NCBI RefSeq assembly: GCF_019048845.1
Contig: NZ_CP077425.1
Span: 62,001-126,000, forward strand
Reading direction: 5' to 3'
Source of the DNA: Vibrio mimicus
GTDB lineage: Bacteria; Pseudomonadota; Gammaproteobacteria; Enterobacterales; Vibrionaceae
Length of the DNA: 64,000 nucleotides
Of the stretch, positions 44,009 through 53,735 are shown piece after piece (the first letter of the stretch is position 1; every line of letters begins with the position of its first letter). The notes beneath the pieces were generated by a model, which did not search any database, was not told where the DNA came from, and saw nothing but the letters and a program-made list of their open reading frames with translations. The position numbers and the translations under genes are program-made.

Positions 44009-44254
44009 CTCATACCTCCTGTGTAGCTTGGTTGGTATTAGTGATGCCAATATAGCTGACGCATTATGTAACCTTATTTTTGACTAAGTGTAGTCTAGCC
44101 ATCGGTGAAATGCGCCATCTCCCTTCACAAGGGGTGGGGAGATGAAAGTTTGATGGTTTCTTATAGTTAGTAATCATCAAATGTATCGTTAGACCAGTTT
44201 GCATTGATATTTGTGATATTGTGCGCAAATAATTTATTGTTAATGAGGTTATTC

Positions 44255-44590
44255 ATGATCATTTTTGATGCGGCATCAGTTCTCTACATCGCTCAGTTTT
44301 TAGATAGTCATAAGATTCATTTGAACGGTAACGTTTATTTTGATGATCGCCAAAGAAAGAGACTGGTACTGAATGTAGAAAGGATCTATGAGGACTTCGA
44401 TGTAAGCGGTATGTTCATGAATGTACTATCGGGATATAAGCTTCTGTTCGCTGATGCTGAATTGAGGTTAAGTATACGCGACTCAACCATTGAATTTTAC
44501 GACAATGCCGTTACTCAATTTACAAGCCAAGAGCTAGAAGATGAAGTGGCAGCTTGGGTACATGCTGAAGTGAATGAATATATGTTTTAA
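44255..44590 (+). CDS. Hypothetical protein (111 aa)
   Basis: I choose ATG 44255, which has TGAGGT about 7 nt upstream. The product starts MIIFDAASVLYIAQFLDSHK and is an acidic soluble protein with no signal peptide. It includes VYFDDRQRKRLVLNVERIYEDF, and the C-terminal half is Glu-rich (SQELEDEVAAWVHAEVNEY). I do not recognise a domain. It stands alone, with a hairpin shared with the convergent isomerase gene downstream. Confidence 0.55.
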   Translation: MIIFDAASVLYIAQFLDSHKIHLNGNVYFDDRQRKRLVLNVERIYEDFDVSGMFMNVLSGYKLLFADAELRLSIRDSTIEFYDNAVTQFTSQELEDEVAAWVHAEVNEYMF

Positions 44591-44614
44591 ATAATCGGAA
44601 ATTAGCGAAAGTAA

Positions 44615-44638
44615 ATGCCCCATCTTGAAGTGGGGCAT
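44615..44638. terminator. Terminator-type hairpin before the cti stop (convergent genes)
   Basis: ATGCCCCA and TGGGGCAT pair around TCTTGAAG. On the minus strand the stem is followed by TTTACTTT, so it fits the end of the isomerase transcript. Confidence 0.65.
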
Positions 44639-44646
44639 CACTGGAA

Positions 44647-47004
44647 CTAACGATTTTCGAAACGGTTGTAATCGAGTAAGCCATATTCAATCGGTTGATC
44701 TTGACGATACCATTGATGCACTTGATCACTGAATGCCCAAAAATCGGGAGAACTGCGACGTACAGCAAAGCGATCAAGTAATGCTACGTAGTCCTGTTCG
44801 GATTTCATGGTAGAGAGGCGTTGATATAGCTCTGGGATCTGGTTTTCTTTGAGCTTTAGATAAGCAGAAGGATAACTTCCCACTACGCCTCGCACCAAAG
44901 TCAGATTATCATTTTGGGGGTCACGGTTATTATGCTCATCAAACAAGCTAGAGATATTGGTGTGTGCGTTATTGTGGATTAATGTAAATAATTGCGATGT
45001 TCCACGGTCACTTTCCACCATTAACATCATAAGTTGTGGGATTGGAAGCAAACCTTTGCCACGCAAGTGGTCTAATTGTCGTAAAGCAAATTCGTTTTCT
45101 ACTTTTAAGCCTGTTTGAGTAATCGCATATCGGTTACTTAGCACGGGTTTCACTTGAGCTCGTAATTTAGCAAACAGCTCCTGCTTAGGATCGTTTGTGG
45201 TGTATTTTACGCTCGTTGGCTGGTCAAACGGTTTTACGTTCCGTTGCAAGAAAGCAGAGAATTGCACGCTTTGGTCTTGATACCAACTAGAGAGCTCTTG
45301 ATGTCGCATATCGCGTGGTAACAAAGCCACGAAGTTACTTTCGCCTTCCATTCGTAGGAAATCCATAAACATGCGAGTAATGAGCTGGTGCCCGAAATTA
45401 CCATAGACATCAAACCCTGCAACTAATAAATAGTGGATCCGCTCTAACAGCGCGTAATCGAGTACCCACGCCGTTTTTGGTGGCTCACCGACTAACCCTT
45501 GCACCACGGAAGCACTGTCGAAATGGCGGAAAATGGTTAAAGCGGCATTAGAGTTAGTGCCAGCTCCATCCCAAATGATATCCGTGGTTAGATGAGTTCC
45601 ATTTTTAAACCATTGGTTAATAAATTCAGACTTTGCCTCTAAATATCGGCTTTGTTGTAGTGAATAGCGCACCCAGTTGCTCAGAGGAAGGGCGGTGTTT
45701 TCTTGTTCGGCAGGCAGTTTTAAATTTTCGACCTGTGAGCGATAGAATTCATTCACCTCAGGTAAGTCCGCTTTATCCGGATCGAGGAAGAAAATCCAGA
45801 ATCTATCGTTAATCACATTCAACGCTAATTGGCCGCGACAAACTGGGCCTTTAATAAAGGCCATAACGGTATTTTGTGCGTTATCGAGCAAAAATTTAAA
45901 CCGTGCCTTCACAGGTAAATCGATAAACGCTGACATTGGGTTAGCCGCAATTTCTGGGTTATAACTCGGCAATTCAGCCACGTTGTAGTCAGCTTCAATA
46001 AACCAGGTTTTCCAATTAGTGATCCGCTGTTGATTGAGTGCAAACGGCATATGTGTTTTATCAACAATCGTTTCTTGCTCAGGGATCAGGCGGTAGTACA
46101 CTCGTTCAACCTTAGGATCATCGTAAGGACGGCGAGTGGCAATCAACTTCACTGGTTCACCGGGTGGGGTGGCAGAACGAACCAATTTAAAGAAACGTGG
46201 ACGCTCCACTGTAATTTCAGAAAAGAACAGGTGCGAGAGAAATAAATGCTCATAAATATAACGGGCAGCAAGCTGGTTTTTACGTGCGCCGTAGTTAAAT
46301 AGTGTCTCGTATTCCACGATGAAGGCTTGCTCTTGCTGCGTGAGAGGGAGGTGCTGATTCATCACAGCTCCCTCTTTTAGCCAAGTCATCAGCGTTGCAT
46401 ATTCTTTGGAAGATAAATTGGGCATGCCAAAAGGCATTCCCCAATTCGGGTTAGCTTGCTCGAAATGATCCATCTCATTGATCGTAGGGCAAGTTTGTTC
46501 CCGATCGATGGAGAAATCAAAACCTTCTAATTGATCTTGTTGAGGAAGTGGATGATGCTCTTTCTGCATTAATAGACGAGCCATTACTCCGGCATCAACA
46601 TTGGCTTGCGCGGTTTGATTGCGCTCATTCAAAATCGGATGAAAACCAGCCTCTCGCCATTCTTGAGTGAACTGTGCATCTTCATAGAGGTGAGTCGGTG
46701 CGGCAGCAGTAAGACGAGTTCCTTGATAGACAAGAGCTTTGCTTGCTCCGCGATCAATCCCTTCGCTTGACGTCATTTTTAACTGACAAGGAGCATCGTA
46801 ACAAGCGTGGCAAACGACACATCGATTATCCAAAATCGGTTTTACTTCATTTAAGAAATACTGCGCTTGATTTGATTGCAATGGCATCTGCCTGTCGCGG
46901 ACATGCTCCACGCCAAATAGCTGATCATAATTGATACCTGCATACATGGCACAACCAGAGAAAATCGTCACCATCAGTAGAAGAATTGAGGATTTGGAAT
47001 TCAT
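44647..47004 (-). CDS. cti: Fatty acid cis/trans isomerase (Cti), lipoprotein type
   Basis: Cti converts cis-unsaturated fatty acids of membrane phospholipids to trans, stiffening the membrane under stress. It is a periplasmic c-type-heme protein. ATG 47004 gives a signal ending MVTIFSGC (Cys18), a lipobox, so the protein is probably lipid-anchored. The heme motif CVVCH lies at 62-66, followed by ACYDAPCQLKM with extra Cys. A long alpha/beta body to residue 785 includes WGMPFGMPNLSSKEYATLMTWL. The frame is open 89 codons upstream, but that stretch is not family sequence. Pseudomonas Cti has about 766 residues. The ribosome-binding site is weak. Confidence 0.88.
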   Translation of the reverse strand: MNSKSSILLLMVTIFSGCAMYAGINYDQLFGVEHVRDRQMPLQSNQAQYFLNEVKPILDNRCVVCHACYDAPCQLKMTSSEGIDRGASKALVYQGTRLTAAAPTHLYEDAQFTQEWREAGFHPILNERNQTAQANVDAGVMARLLMQKEHHPLPQQDQLEGFDFSIDREQTCPTINEMDHFEQANPNWGMPFGMPNLSSKEYATLMTWLKEGAVMNQHLPLTQQEQAFIVEYETLFNYGARKNQLAARYIYEHLFLSHLFFSEITVERPRFFKLVRSATPPGEPVKLIATRRPYDDPKVERVYYRLIPEQETIVDKTHMPFALNQQRITNWKTWFIEADYNVAELPSYNPEIAANPMSAFIDLPVKARFKFLLDNAQNTVMAFIKGPVCRGQLALNVINDRFWIFFLDPDKADLPEVNEFYRSQVENLKLPAEQENTALPLSNWVRYSLQQSRYLEAKSEFINQWFKNGTHLTTDIIWDGAGTNSNAALTIFRHFDSASVVQGLVGEPPKTAWVLDYALLERIHYLLVAGFDVYGNFGHQLITRMFMDFLRMEGESNFVALLPRDMRHQELSSWYQDQSVQFSAFLQRNVKPFDQPTSVKYTTNDPKQELFAKLRAQVKPVLSNRYAITQTGLKVENEFALRQLDHLRGKGLLPIPQLMMLMVESDRGTSQLFTLIHNNAHTNISSLFDEHNNRDPQNDNLTLVRGVVGSYPSAYLKLKENQIPELYQRLSTMKSEQDYVALLDRFAVRRSSPDFWAFSDQVHQWYRQDQPIEYGLLDYNRFENR

Positions 47005-47154
47005 AATTACAAAACGAAAAATGAGAATGGGTGGATTAAAGCAAAGGATATAGGGATATGTCCAACTTGTGATGTATTTTACTTGGAGTTGCAGATAGGC
47101 GGGATAGTAGTCAGCATAGCTACAGCGCCAAATAGAAAGGGGAAAAAACTTCAG

Positions 47155-47187
47155 AAAAATAAAGAGCCTGACACTGTCAGGCTCTTT
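47155..47187 (-). terminator. Intrinsic terminator after the OFA-family transporter gene
   Basis: AAAGAGCCTGACA and TGTCAGGCTCTTT form a near-perfect stem, followed on the minus strand by TATTTTT. Confidence 0.88.
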
Positions 47188-47206
47188 ATATGCGTATGTT
47201 GGCTTA

Positions 47207-48439
47207 TTATGCCGTTTGCAGCTGCGCCACTTTTTCAGCTGAAATTGGCTTAGTAACAAGAGCGAGAACAATACACACGGCCATCATGACCGCTGATATT
47301 GTGTAGGCTAAATTATAACCGCCACCGTGCGTCATAGAATAACCCACTACAGCGGCACCAATTGCGCCACCAATACCCCATGAGGTATAGAGTACACCGT
47401 AGTTAGTGCCGTAGTTTTTCAAGCCGTAAAATTCAGCGGTGATCGATGGGAATACAGCCAGCAAAGTGCCGTAACCAACTGCCGCAATAGCAGTACCAAT
47501 GATCAATGTGAACTCCGAATCAAATGAGGCAAACAACACCATATTCGCGCCTTGCAGCAGGAAAGCAAGAAGCAGAGTGCGCACACCACCGATCTTATCG
47601 GACAGGATGCCAGCTGCAATACGGCCACCAGAGTTGAAGATAGCTAGGATTGAAGCAAGGTAAACCGCATTAGGCAGATTTGCCTGAACACTTGCGATGT
47701 TAGTGATGTTTCCGATGATCATTAAACCAACAGAAGCGGCTAAGGCATACATTAACCACAGAGCATAAAACTGTGGGGTTTTTAGCATTGCTTTCCAGCT
47801 TAAGTTTGCAGCTTTAACAATCGCTTTTGCTTCTTGGCCTGCTTTCAGTTTTGGTTCTACGGGTACATAGCCGGTAGGTGGGTTGTTGATAGTACAAGCC
47901 AAAGGTACAGCAATCGCCAACACGCCAGCCCCAAGAATCATAAAACTGGTTTGGATGCCAAGATGAGTGATCAAAGTTGAGGTTAGCGGTGCAAGGTAAA
48001 TTGCGGCCAAGCCAAAACCTGCCGCAATCAGGCCGTTAACCATACCTTTTTTGCTTGGGTGGAACCATTTCATCGCTGATGGTGAAAGGCATGCGTAGCC
48101 AAAACCGATACCTGCACCAGTGATCACACCGAAAGTGATATTGAGCATCAAGACTGAAGAAGCAAAACCAGAGGCAATCATGCCAAGGCCTGTTAGAGTT
48201 GTACCCAGAATTAGGATGTTACGAGGTCCCATACGGTCTTGCAAAATGCCAGCAACTAAAAGGCAGACAGAAAAAGCGATGGTTGCAATAGCATAAGGAG
48301 AAGATGCATCGGCAGCACTCCAGCCAAAGTCAGTTACGAGGGCTTTGTTAAATACGCTCCAGGCATAAAGAATGCCAAGACAAAGGTTGATACAGAAACC
48401 CGCCAGCAGAATGCGCATAGCTTTATCAATCTTGCTCAT
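47207..48439 (-). CDS. MFS transporter, oxalate/formate antiporter (OFA) family
   Basis: This is a twelve-helix major facilitator protein (410 residues). The N-terminus LLAGFCINLCLGILYAWSVFNKALVTDFGWS is the OFA hallmark. DRMGPRNILILG is the MFS loop 2-3 motif, and SDKIGGVRTLLLA its repeat in the second half. Relatives include OxlT and E. coli YhjX (pyruvate-responsive); substrates are probably small carboxylates such as formate, oxalate, pyruvate or lactate. A CRP-like site lies about 125 bp upstream. Confidence 0.88.
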   Translation of the reverse strand: MSKIDKAMRILLAGFCINLCLGILYAWSVFNKALVTDFGWSAADASSPYAIATIAFSVCLLVAGILQDRMGPRNILILGTTLTGLGMIASGFASSVLMLNITFGVITGAGIGFGYACLSPSAMKWFHPSKKGMVNGLIAAGFGLAAIYLAPLTSTLITHLGIQTSFMILGAGVLAIAVPLACTINNPPTGYVPVEPKLKAGQEAKAIVKAANLSWKAMLKTPQFYALWLMYALAASVGLMIIGNITNIASVQANLPNAVYLASILAIFNSGGRIAAGILSDKIGGVRTLLLAFLLQGANMVLFASFDSEFTLIIGTAIAAVGYGTLLAVFPSITAEFYGLKNYGTNYGVLYTSWGIGGAIGAAVVGYSMTHGGGYNLAYTISAVMMAVCIVLALVTKPISAEKVAQLQTA

Positions 48440-48910
48440 TGTTTGTGATACTCAATTAAAAATTAGGATAGGCAACCCCATAGACTGGGGTATTTGTTCA
48501 AAATTACTTTGCAAAATTCAACTCTTTTGGCAAAGCGCGCGGATTATAACCAATACCCTTGTGATTGGAATCACTTTTTTCAGGCTAATAAAAAATAATT
48601 TTTGCTTGTTTCATTCTTGTTGCGCATGTAAGTAAATTCGGTGTTTTTTTATCTGGGTTCGGGGTAAAGCGTGGAGTCCGCTTCAGTGGAAATAAAGGTT
48701 AAAGCGCATATTCCATACTCTGAAATTGATGGTTTTTATCATTGAAATTAATGTTACTGCCTTGTTTTGAACCATCATCATTCCATATCAATGGTGAGTA
48801 ACATAAATGGCTTAGTCAGAAAATGGTTAATTCCCTTTTTCAACTCTTCCTTAACAATGAAAAAACTTTACCATCGCCCACCTTTTAAATTGTGTGGAGA
48901 TGATATCAAT
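48440..48910. other. Intergenic region between the OFA transporter and DUF3332 genes
   Basis: This is a 471-bp divergent region, very AT-rich. The one site I can support is the CRP-like box at 48560-48576. I see no RNA gene or terminator. Confidence 0.5.
48560..48576. promoter_or_regulatory. CRP-type site upstream of the OFA transporter
   Basis: TGTGATTGGAATCACTT fits TGTGA-N6-TCACA with one mismatch. A carboxylate transporter under CRP would be reasonable. Confidence 0.55.
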
Positions 48911-49453
48911 ATGAATAAGCAAGCATTAAAAATGGCACTTATTGTTGGGTTAGGTGCAACATCCTTGACTGGTTGTATGGGACAAATGGCAACAACAGGA
49001 CTCGTCAACAAATTCAATCTAGAGGTTGTTGATAACCGTTATGCTCGTGAAGGCCTCTTCCTGTTACTTTCTCCTGTTTATGGCTTAACCAGTGCTGCTG
49101 ACCTGTTTATTTTCAACTCAATTGAATTTTGGACAGGCAAAAACCCGATTTCAGGGAAATCACCAGCAGTGGTTGATATGCCAGCGAATTCGATCATTAA
49201 AGTGAATGGACAATTGGATCGTGCGCTGACAGAAGCTCCTTTGCAAACCAATCTACTGCCAATCGAAAAAGCGACTATGCAGCAGCTGGATTCACAAACT
49301 CTTCAAATGGAAGTGACCTACGTGGATGGTTCTCACAAAACTTTGCGTGGTGAAAAAGGGCAAAATGATGTTTCTTTTTATCTAGATGGCGAACTGCTGA
49401 CCGTTGTGAGCAACCAAGAGCTGAATGCTTATATTGAAGCAAGCCAAATTTAA
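48911..49453 (+). CDS. DUF3332 lipoprotein
   Basis: ATG 48911 has GGAG 10 nt upstream and begins MNKQALKMALIVGLGATSLTGC: a lipoprotein signal peptide with lipobox LTGC (Cys22). The mature part contains the YAREGLFLLLSPVYGLTSAADLFIFNSIEFWTG region typical of DUF3332, whose members are found in many marine gammaproteobacteria and have no known function. It ends with a small beta-rich domain. Length 180. An upstream in-frame ATG (48767) would add 48 non-family residues. Confidence 0.75.
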   Translation: MNKQALKMALIVGLGATSLTGCMGQMATTGLVNKFNLEVVDNRYAREGLFLLLSPVYGLTSAADLFIFNSIEFWTGKNPISGKSPAVVDMPANSIIKVNGQLDRALTEAPLQTNLLPIEKATMQQLDSQTLQMEVTYVDGSHKTLRGEKGQNDVSFYLDGELLTVVSNQELNAYIEASQI

Positions 49454-49472
49454 TTATTTGTTTTCTAAACGA

Positions 49473-49559
49473 CTTGAAGTTGCCGTGAATCAATCATCAT
49501 TCCTTCTCAATTGGTATATCGACCATTTAGAATGCGGTGTATTGTTGTGGCAACTTCAA
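49473..49559. repeat. 12-bp inverted repeats enclosing 63 bp
   Basis: CTTGAAGTTGCC (49473-49484) and GGCAACTTCAAG (49548-49559) are exact inverted copies. No transposase or target duplication is visible. It could be a small MITE-like relic, or the folded 3' end of the DUF3332 mRNA. Confidence 0.5.
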
Positions 49560-49695
49560 GCATTAAGCAAGGTTGAATGTTTTTTATACGCAAAACATAA
49601 TCATCTGCTCAACTCGTAAGCAATCAGCATGCAAATGATTAAAAAGGGGTTTTCTTTTCTCAAGAGTGTGGCATATTAGCGGCGTCTCTTCGATG

Positions 49696-49771
<76 letters not shown>

Positions 49772-49867
49772 AATCTCCATGCTCCCCAACATTTCTACCA
49801 ATGTTCAATAGCTTGTTCTGAGTAAAACCCTTAAGTTGTTCTCGTATTTTATTTTACGAGGTGATTC

Positions 49868-51436
49868 ATGGCACAAGTTGCGTTTACAGCCCCACACCAT
49901 AAAGCGAGTGAAGTTGGTTTAACGATTCTTCGCCAAGGTGGAACTGCATGTGAAGCTATGGTTGCAGCTGCAGCGATGATTGCTGTCCAGTACCCCCATA
50001 TGAACAGTATTGGCGGGGATGGTTTCTGGTTAATTGCCGCTAAAGATAAGCCGCCAGTAACGATAGATGCTTGTGGTGCTTCTGCGTTAGAACTCCAAGT
50101 CAGTCGTTATAAGTTGGCACAAGGTATCGCACAGCAAGGTGGTGATGCTGCACTGACTATGGCCGGTACGATTTCTGGTTGGGAAGCGGCGTTGAAGCTA
50201 TTTTCATCTGGCTTGAGTCTTCATTCGATTTTAGACCCCGCCATTCGATCGGCAGAGCAGGGGATTTACACCACTGCAAGTTTGGCGGCGGCAAGTCATA
50301 AGACATGGTCAAGACTGGCGTCTCTCGATCATTTTGCTGACGTTTACTTAAAGAAAAATCGACAACCGTTAGATATTGGTGACATTGTCACACAAAGCGC
50401 CTTAGCGGAAACTCTCTCTACCCTTGCTGACTGTGGACTTAACTGTTTTTATCGTGGTCATTTAGCTAAACAAATGGGCAAAGAGCTAGAACTGGCAGGT
50501 AGCCCACTACGACTAAACGATTTTAATCAGCATAAAGCACGCTTAAATAGCCCGTTAAATCATGAATTATCACGAGGGCAGTTTTATAATTTGGGAGCCC
50601 CCACACAAGGGTTGGCATCATTGCTTATTTTGGGTATTTACGATCGATGGGTACATCAGGCCAAATCGGCTGCCGATCATATTCATATACTTATCGAAGC
50701 AACCAAAGTGGCGTTTGACATCCGTAACCAAGCGATTGCGGATGAAAACGTCATTCCTATTGCTCTGCAAGATTATCTGACTGCAGAGCGGGTGGATGCC
50801 ATGGCGAGAAATATTCAATTACACCAAGCTGCCACTTGGCCTAAGGAAACTCAGCTCGGGGATACCATATGGATGGGGGCGGTAGATCAACACGGTACTA
50901 TGGTCAGTTTTATTCAGAGCATTTATTGGGAATTTGGCAGCGGAGTGGTGCTCCCCTCGAGTGGAGTGCTTTGGAATATTCGTAGTCAAAGTTTTTCATT
51001 GGATCCCAACCATATCAATTGCCTCGCGCCCAACAAAAAACCATTTCATACACTCAATCCTGCGTATGCTGAGCTCAACGATGGGCGAAGAATGGTATAC
51101 GGAACAATGGGCGGAGATGGGCAACCTCAAACGCAAGCTTGTCTCATCAGCCGATATCTTTATCAATCAGAGTCACTTCAACAAGCAATTGCCAACCCTC
51201 GCTGGCTCTTAGGAAGGACATGGGGAGACACCTCCGCACAACTGCGCATGGAGAACTCATTAGTTGACCAAATCATGCCTATTTTAGCCGCTCGAGGGCA
51301 TCGCGTTTATTCGGTTCCTGATCGTAGTGAAATGATGGGACATGCGGGAGCAATTGTTCTCGATAGTTCAGGAGTTGTCGATGTAGCAAGTGATCCTCGA
51401 AGCGATGGTGCGGCACTCTCGACTTATATAGAATAA
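49868..51436 (+). CDS. Gamma-glutamyltransferase-family Ntn hydrolase, cytoplasmic (oxamate amidohydrolase-like)
   Basis: The 522-residue protein matches the GGT fold: GGTACEAMVAAAAMIAVQYPHMNSIGGDGFW near the start, and the autoprocessing region LGDTIWMGAVDQHG, in which Thr aligns with the catalytic Thr391 of E. coli GGT, followed by GTMVSFIQSIYWEFGSGVVL. Later come GTMGGDGQPQTQ and the C-terminal DRSEMMGHAGAI. There is no signal peptide, unlike classic GGT, and the motif around the nucleophile resembles HpxW (oxamate amidohydrolase) more than GGT. It lies next to the tRNA-Gly gene; no purine-catabolism genes are nearby. Confidence 0.82.
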   Translation: MAQVAFTAPHHKASEVGLTILRQGGTACEAMVAAAAMIAVQYPHMNSIGGDGFWLIAAKDKPPVTIDACGASALELQVSRYKLAQGIAQQGGDAALTMAGTISGWEAALKLFSSGLSLHSILDPAIRSAEQGIYTTASLAAASHKTWSRLASLDHFADVYLKKNRQPLDIGDIVTQSALAETLSTLADCGLNCFYRGHLAKQMGKELELAGSPLRLNDFNQHKARLNSPLNHELSRGQFYNLGAPTQGLASLLILGIYDRWVHQAKSAADHIHILIEATKVAFDIRNQAIADENVIPIALQDYLTAERVDAMARNIQLHQAATWPKETQLGDTIWMGAVDQHGTMVSFIQSIYWEFGSGVVLPSSGVLWNIRSQSFSLDPNHINCLAPNKKPFHTLNPAYAELNDGRRMVYGTMGGDGQPQTQACLISRYLYQSESLQQAIANPRWLLGRTWGDTSAQLRMENSLVDQIMPILAARGHRVYSVPDRSEMMGHAGAIVLDSSGVVDVASDPRSDGAALSTYIE

Positions 51437-51511
51437 TTCTACGTTACAGTACCTTAACTGTATCAAGTCGATTATTATTACGCCCTCAACATCAAACAGG
51501 TATCAGAGTTT

Positions 51512-52498
51512 ATGAAGTTATCTTTCGGCTTGGGCTGCTGTGCTTTTTTTCTGGTATCAAGCCCTGCATTTGCACAAAGTTATGCTTTTATTGAAGAGCA
51601 CCTTGAACAGGCGTTTTCTTCCAGCGTCATTCTTGCCGATAGCGATGTTTTTACCGCAGGGTTTAATAATTTTGATCCGAATGATTGGTTTCATACCGAT
51701 AACGAAAATTTGGGTACCGCCGAATCAATTGAAAATCGCCAAAAATACAAGTCAAGTACGTTGCCCATCACGCTTTCGCTAAGTAATGATGAGGCTGTGC
51801 ATCAACACCAACTTTTTTTTCGTTTATCTGCTACGGTGATTGATGACGAACTAAGCCTACCTGATTCTTTCAACTCAACAGCAACAGAGCGCTATCGACA
51901 ATCAGTATTGGGGAGTGCGGTTTTTTATCGTTACCAACATCAATTGACTGAACACTGGACTCTGACTCCAGCGGTTGGTACACATCTGCTCTATTACAGA
52001 AATAGTGTGACGTTAACAAACCCGCTATTTAAAGAGATTTTGTCACCTTTCGCTGGGGTTCTGGTGAACACTTATGCGTGGGCAAATTTGTTTGAAACCA
52101 ACCTAAAAATCCAATACGACGAAGAGAAGAACTGGGGACACTGGCGAGCTTCTTCAATGTGGCATTATTTTGGTGGATATGGCTGGGGTAAAGCCAATGA
52201 TGGCCAAATTGGTAATCCGGAAGGATGGTATGTCGCCAATACCTTGACTGGCGTTTATGACTTTACTCAACTTGGCCGTTCGGTGCAGTCTATTTATGGC
52301 AGTATCAAACGGGTCGATGTCGGGAGCACTACCCAGAAACCGCTTGGTACCTCAAATTATTACGAGGCAAGTATTGGTTGGTTGATGACTCCACCTTTTG
52401 AAATTGAACTCGTGGACAACATTGGCCTCGGGTTAACATTCAATTACGGAAGCGCTTTTAAAGGTGGCAGCATTGTACTCTTTTTTAATCAAGATTAA
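51512..52498 (+). CDS. Outer-membrane beta-barrel protein, solitary autotransporter-barrel type
   Basis: Residues 1-22 are a signal peptide ending SSPAFA-QS. The mature 306 residues alternate polar and hydrophobic positions with many aromatic residues, as in outer-membrane barrels, for example RYRQSVLGSAVFYRYQHQL and WGHWRASSMWHYFGGYGWG. The layout fits the Vibrio family called 'solitary outer membrane autotransporter beta-barrel' (no passenger domain). The function is unknown. Its 3' end overlaps the convergent diguanylate cyclase gene by 14 nt. Confidence 0.65.
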   Translation: MKLSFGLGCCAFFLVSSPAFAQSYAFIEEHLEQAFSSSVILADSDVFTAGFNNFDPNDWFHTDNENLGTAESIENRQKYKSSTLPITLSLSNDEAVHQHQLFFRLSATVIDDELSLPDSFNSTATERYRQSVLGSAVFYRYQHQLTEHWTLTPAVGTHLLYYRNSVTLTNPLFKEILSPFAGVLVNTYAWANLFETNLKIQYDEEKNWGHWRASSMWHYFGGYGWGKANDGQIGNPEGWYVANTLTGVYDFTQLGRSVQSIYGSIKRVDVGSTTQKPLGTSNYYEASIGWLMTPPFEIELVDNIGLGLTFNYGSAFKGGSIVLFFNQD

Positions 52499-53735
52499 CT
52501 GGCGCTAGCTTGACGCAATTTCTCCCAGCTTGCTTGGCTTTGTATAGCGCGGTATCTGCTGCTTTTAAAGCTTCATTAGGTTTACGATGTAATTCGGAAT
52601 CACATACACCTATGCTCACAGTTATAGTGACAATGTCACTATTGGTCTTGCGCGTTCTCTTCTTTGCTCCTTCAAGGTCATTTTTTGGTCGCTTATTTGA
52701 GTTTCGGATAACCAGCTCATAAGATGCAATGTCTTGACGTAAATCTTCAATAAAAGGAAGTACGTCATTTGCCAATTTTCCACGATAGATGATTGAAAAC
52801 TCTTCTCCTCCATAGCGGTAAACCCGCGCCTTCCCTTCAATCTGACGTAAGCGTGATGCAACCAACTTGAGTACGTCATCACCCGTATCATGGCCATAGG
52901 TATCGTTGAACTTCTTAAAGTGATCAACATCGAGCATGGCAAGAGTAAATTTTCTGCCTATATGTTTAAGGTCCTGATCTAAGGCTTGTCGGCCCGGAAT
53001 CTGAGTCAGTGGATCATTAAATGCCATTTCATACCCTGCTGAGATTAGGTAGACCAAAATAAGCAATCCAGAAAGAGAAAACATAGTGGTAGAAACATAA
53101 GGAATGTGGAAGAGTACGAAGGCATTCATGCCCAGTAATGTAGCACTATAAACCACGACATCGATGATCTGATTACGAGTCAAAACGGAAATGCCTGCAA
53201 TACCAACTAAAGCAACCAAATAGGCAACGATAATCAGAGGTAGCCGAGAGAGCTGTGGTACGACAAAAAAGATGTTTTGAGTCAGCTCAGAATGTTCTGT
53301 TTCACCGATGTGTAAGCGGGTTAACCAAGCCCAAAACGTACACAACAGAAGAAAGGCGATGTAGCTGAGAAATGATTTACTCAATAGGCCTGCATTTTTA
53401 TAGGCGTAAGGCAAAAAACACGCAACGGGTAGCAGTAGGCAGAGCATGATCAGCTCCAACATCGTTGAGCTTTCCGTTAGCGGGGTTTGTAAGCGAGTTT
53501 GAATGAGCCAATAGGAAAGTAGCATCGCCATCGCTACCATTGCGATACGGCTTTGCTTAAAAAGGTGAGCCACAATTAAAGAAACAAAAAGCAGTATATA
53601 AGGGAGACTAACCGCCATACCTAAGTTGGCGTTTATTACTAACACCACATTGTCCATGCCCAACCACAGTGCGGCTAAAAGCAACAAAGGCAGACTAAAT
53701 CGGAACCAAGGTGAAGTAACAAAGCTAGAAGACAT
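52485..53735 (-). CDS. Membrane-bound diguanylate cyclase (GGDEF)
   Basis: The N-terminal half (about 1-235) holds about eight membrane segments. The GGDEF domain begins DPLTQIPGRQALDQDL, has MLDVDHFKKFNDTYGHDTGD and the active-site motif RYGGEEF near 307-311, and ends AADTALYKAKQAGRN. It should make c-di-GMP from two GTP. The RxxD inhibitory site expected just upstream of the GGEEF is not present (the sequence there reads EGKARVY), so product inhibition may be weak. The input domain is not a recognised sensor; it may detect something in or across the membrane. Confidence 0.92.
   Translation of the reverse strand: MSSSFVTSPWFRFSLPLLLLAALWLGMDNVVLVINANLGMAVSLPYILLFVSLIVAHLFKQSRIAMVAMAMLLSYWLIQTRLQTPLTESSTMLELIMLCLLLPVACFLPYAYKNAGLLSKSFLSYIAFLLLCTFWAWLTRLHIGETEHSELTQNIFFVVPQLSRLPLIIVAYLVALVGIAGISVLTRNQIIDVVVYSATLLGMNAFVLFHIPYVSTTMFSLSGLLILVYLISAGYEMAFNDPLTQIPGRQALDQDLKHIGRKFTLAMLDVDHFKKFNDTYGHDTGDDVLKLVASRLRQIEGKARVYRYGGEEFSIIYRGKLANDVLPFIEDLRQDIASYELVIRNSNKRPKNDLEGAKKRTRKTNSDIVTITVSIGVCDSELHRKPNEALKAADTALYKAKQAGRNCVKLAPVNLD

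Noticed and set aside
49425..49619. 64-codon ORF overlapping the end of the DUF3332 gene
   Set aside because: It runs through the inverted repeat and has no ribosome-binding site.
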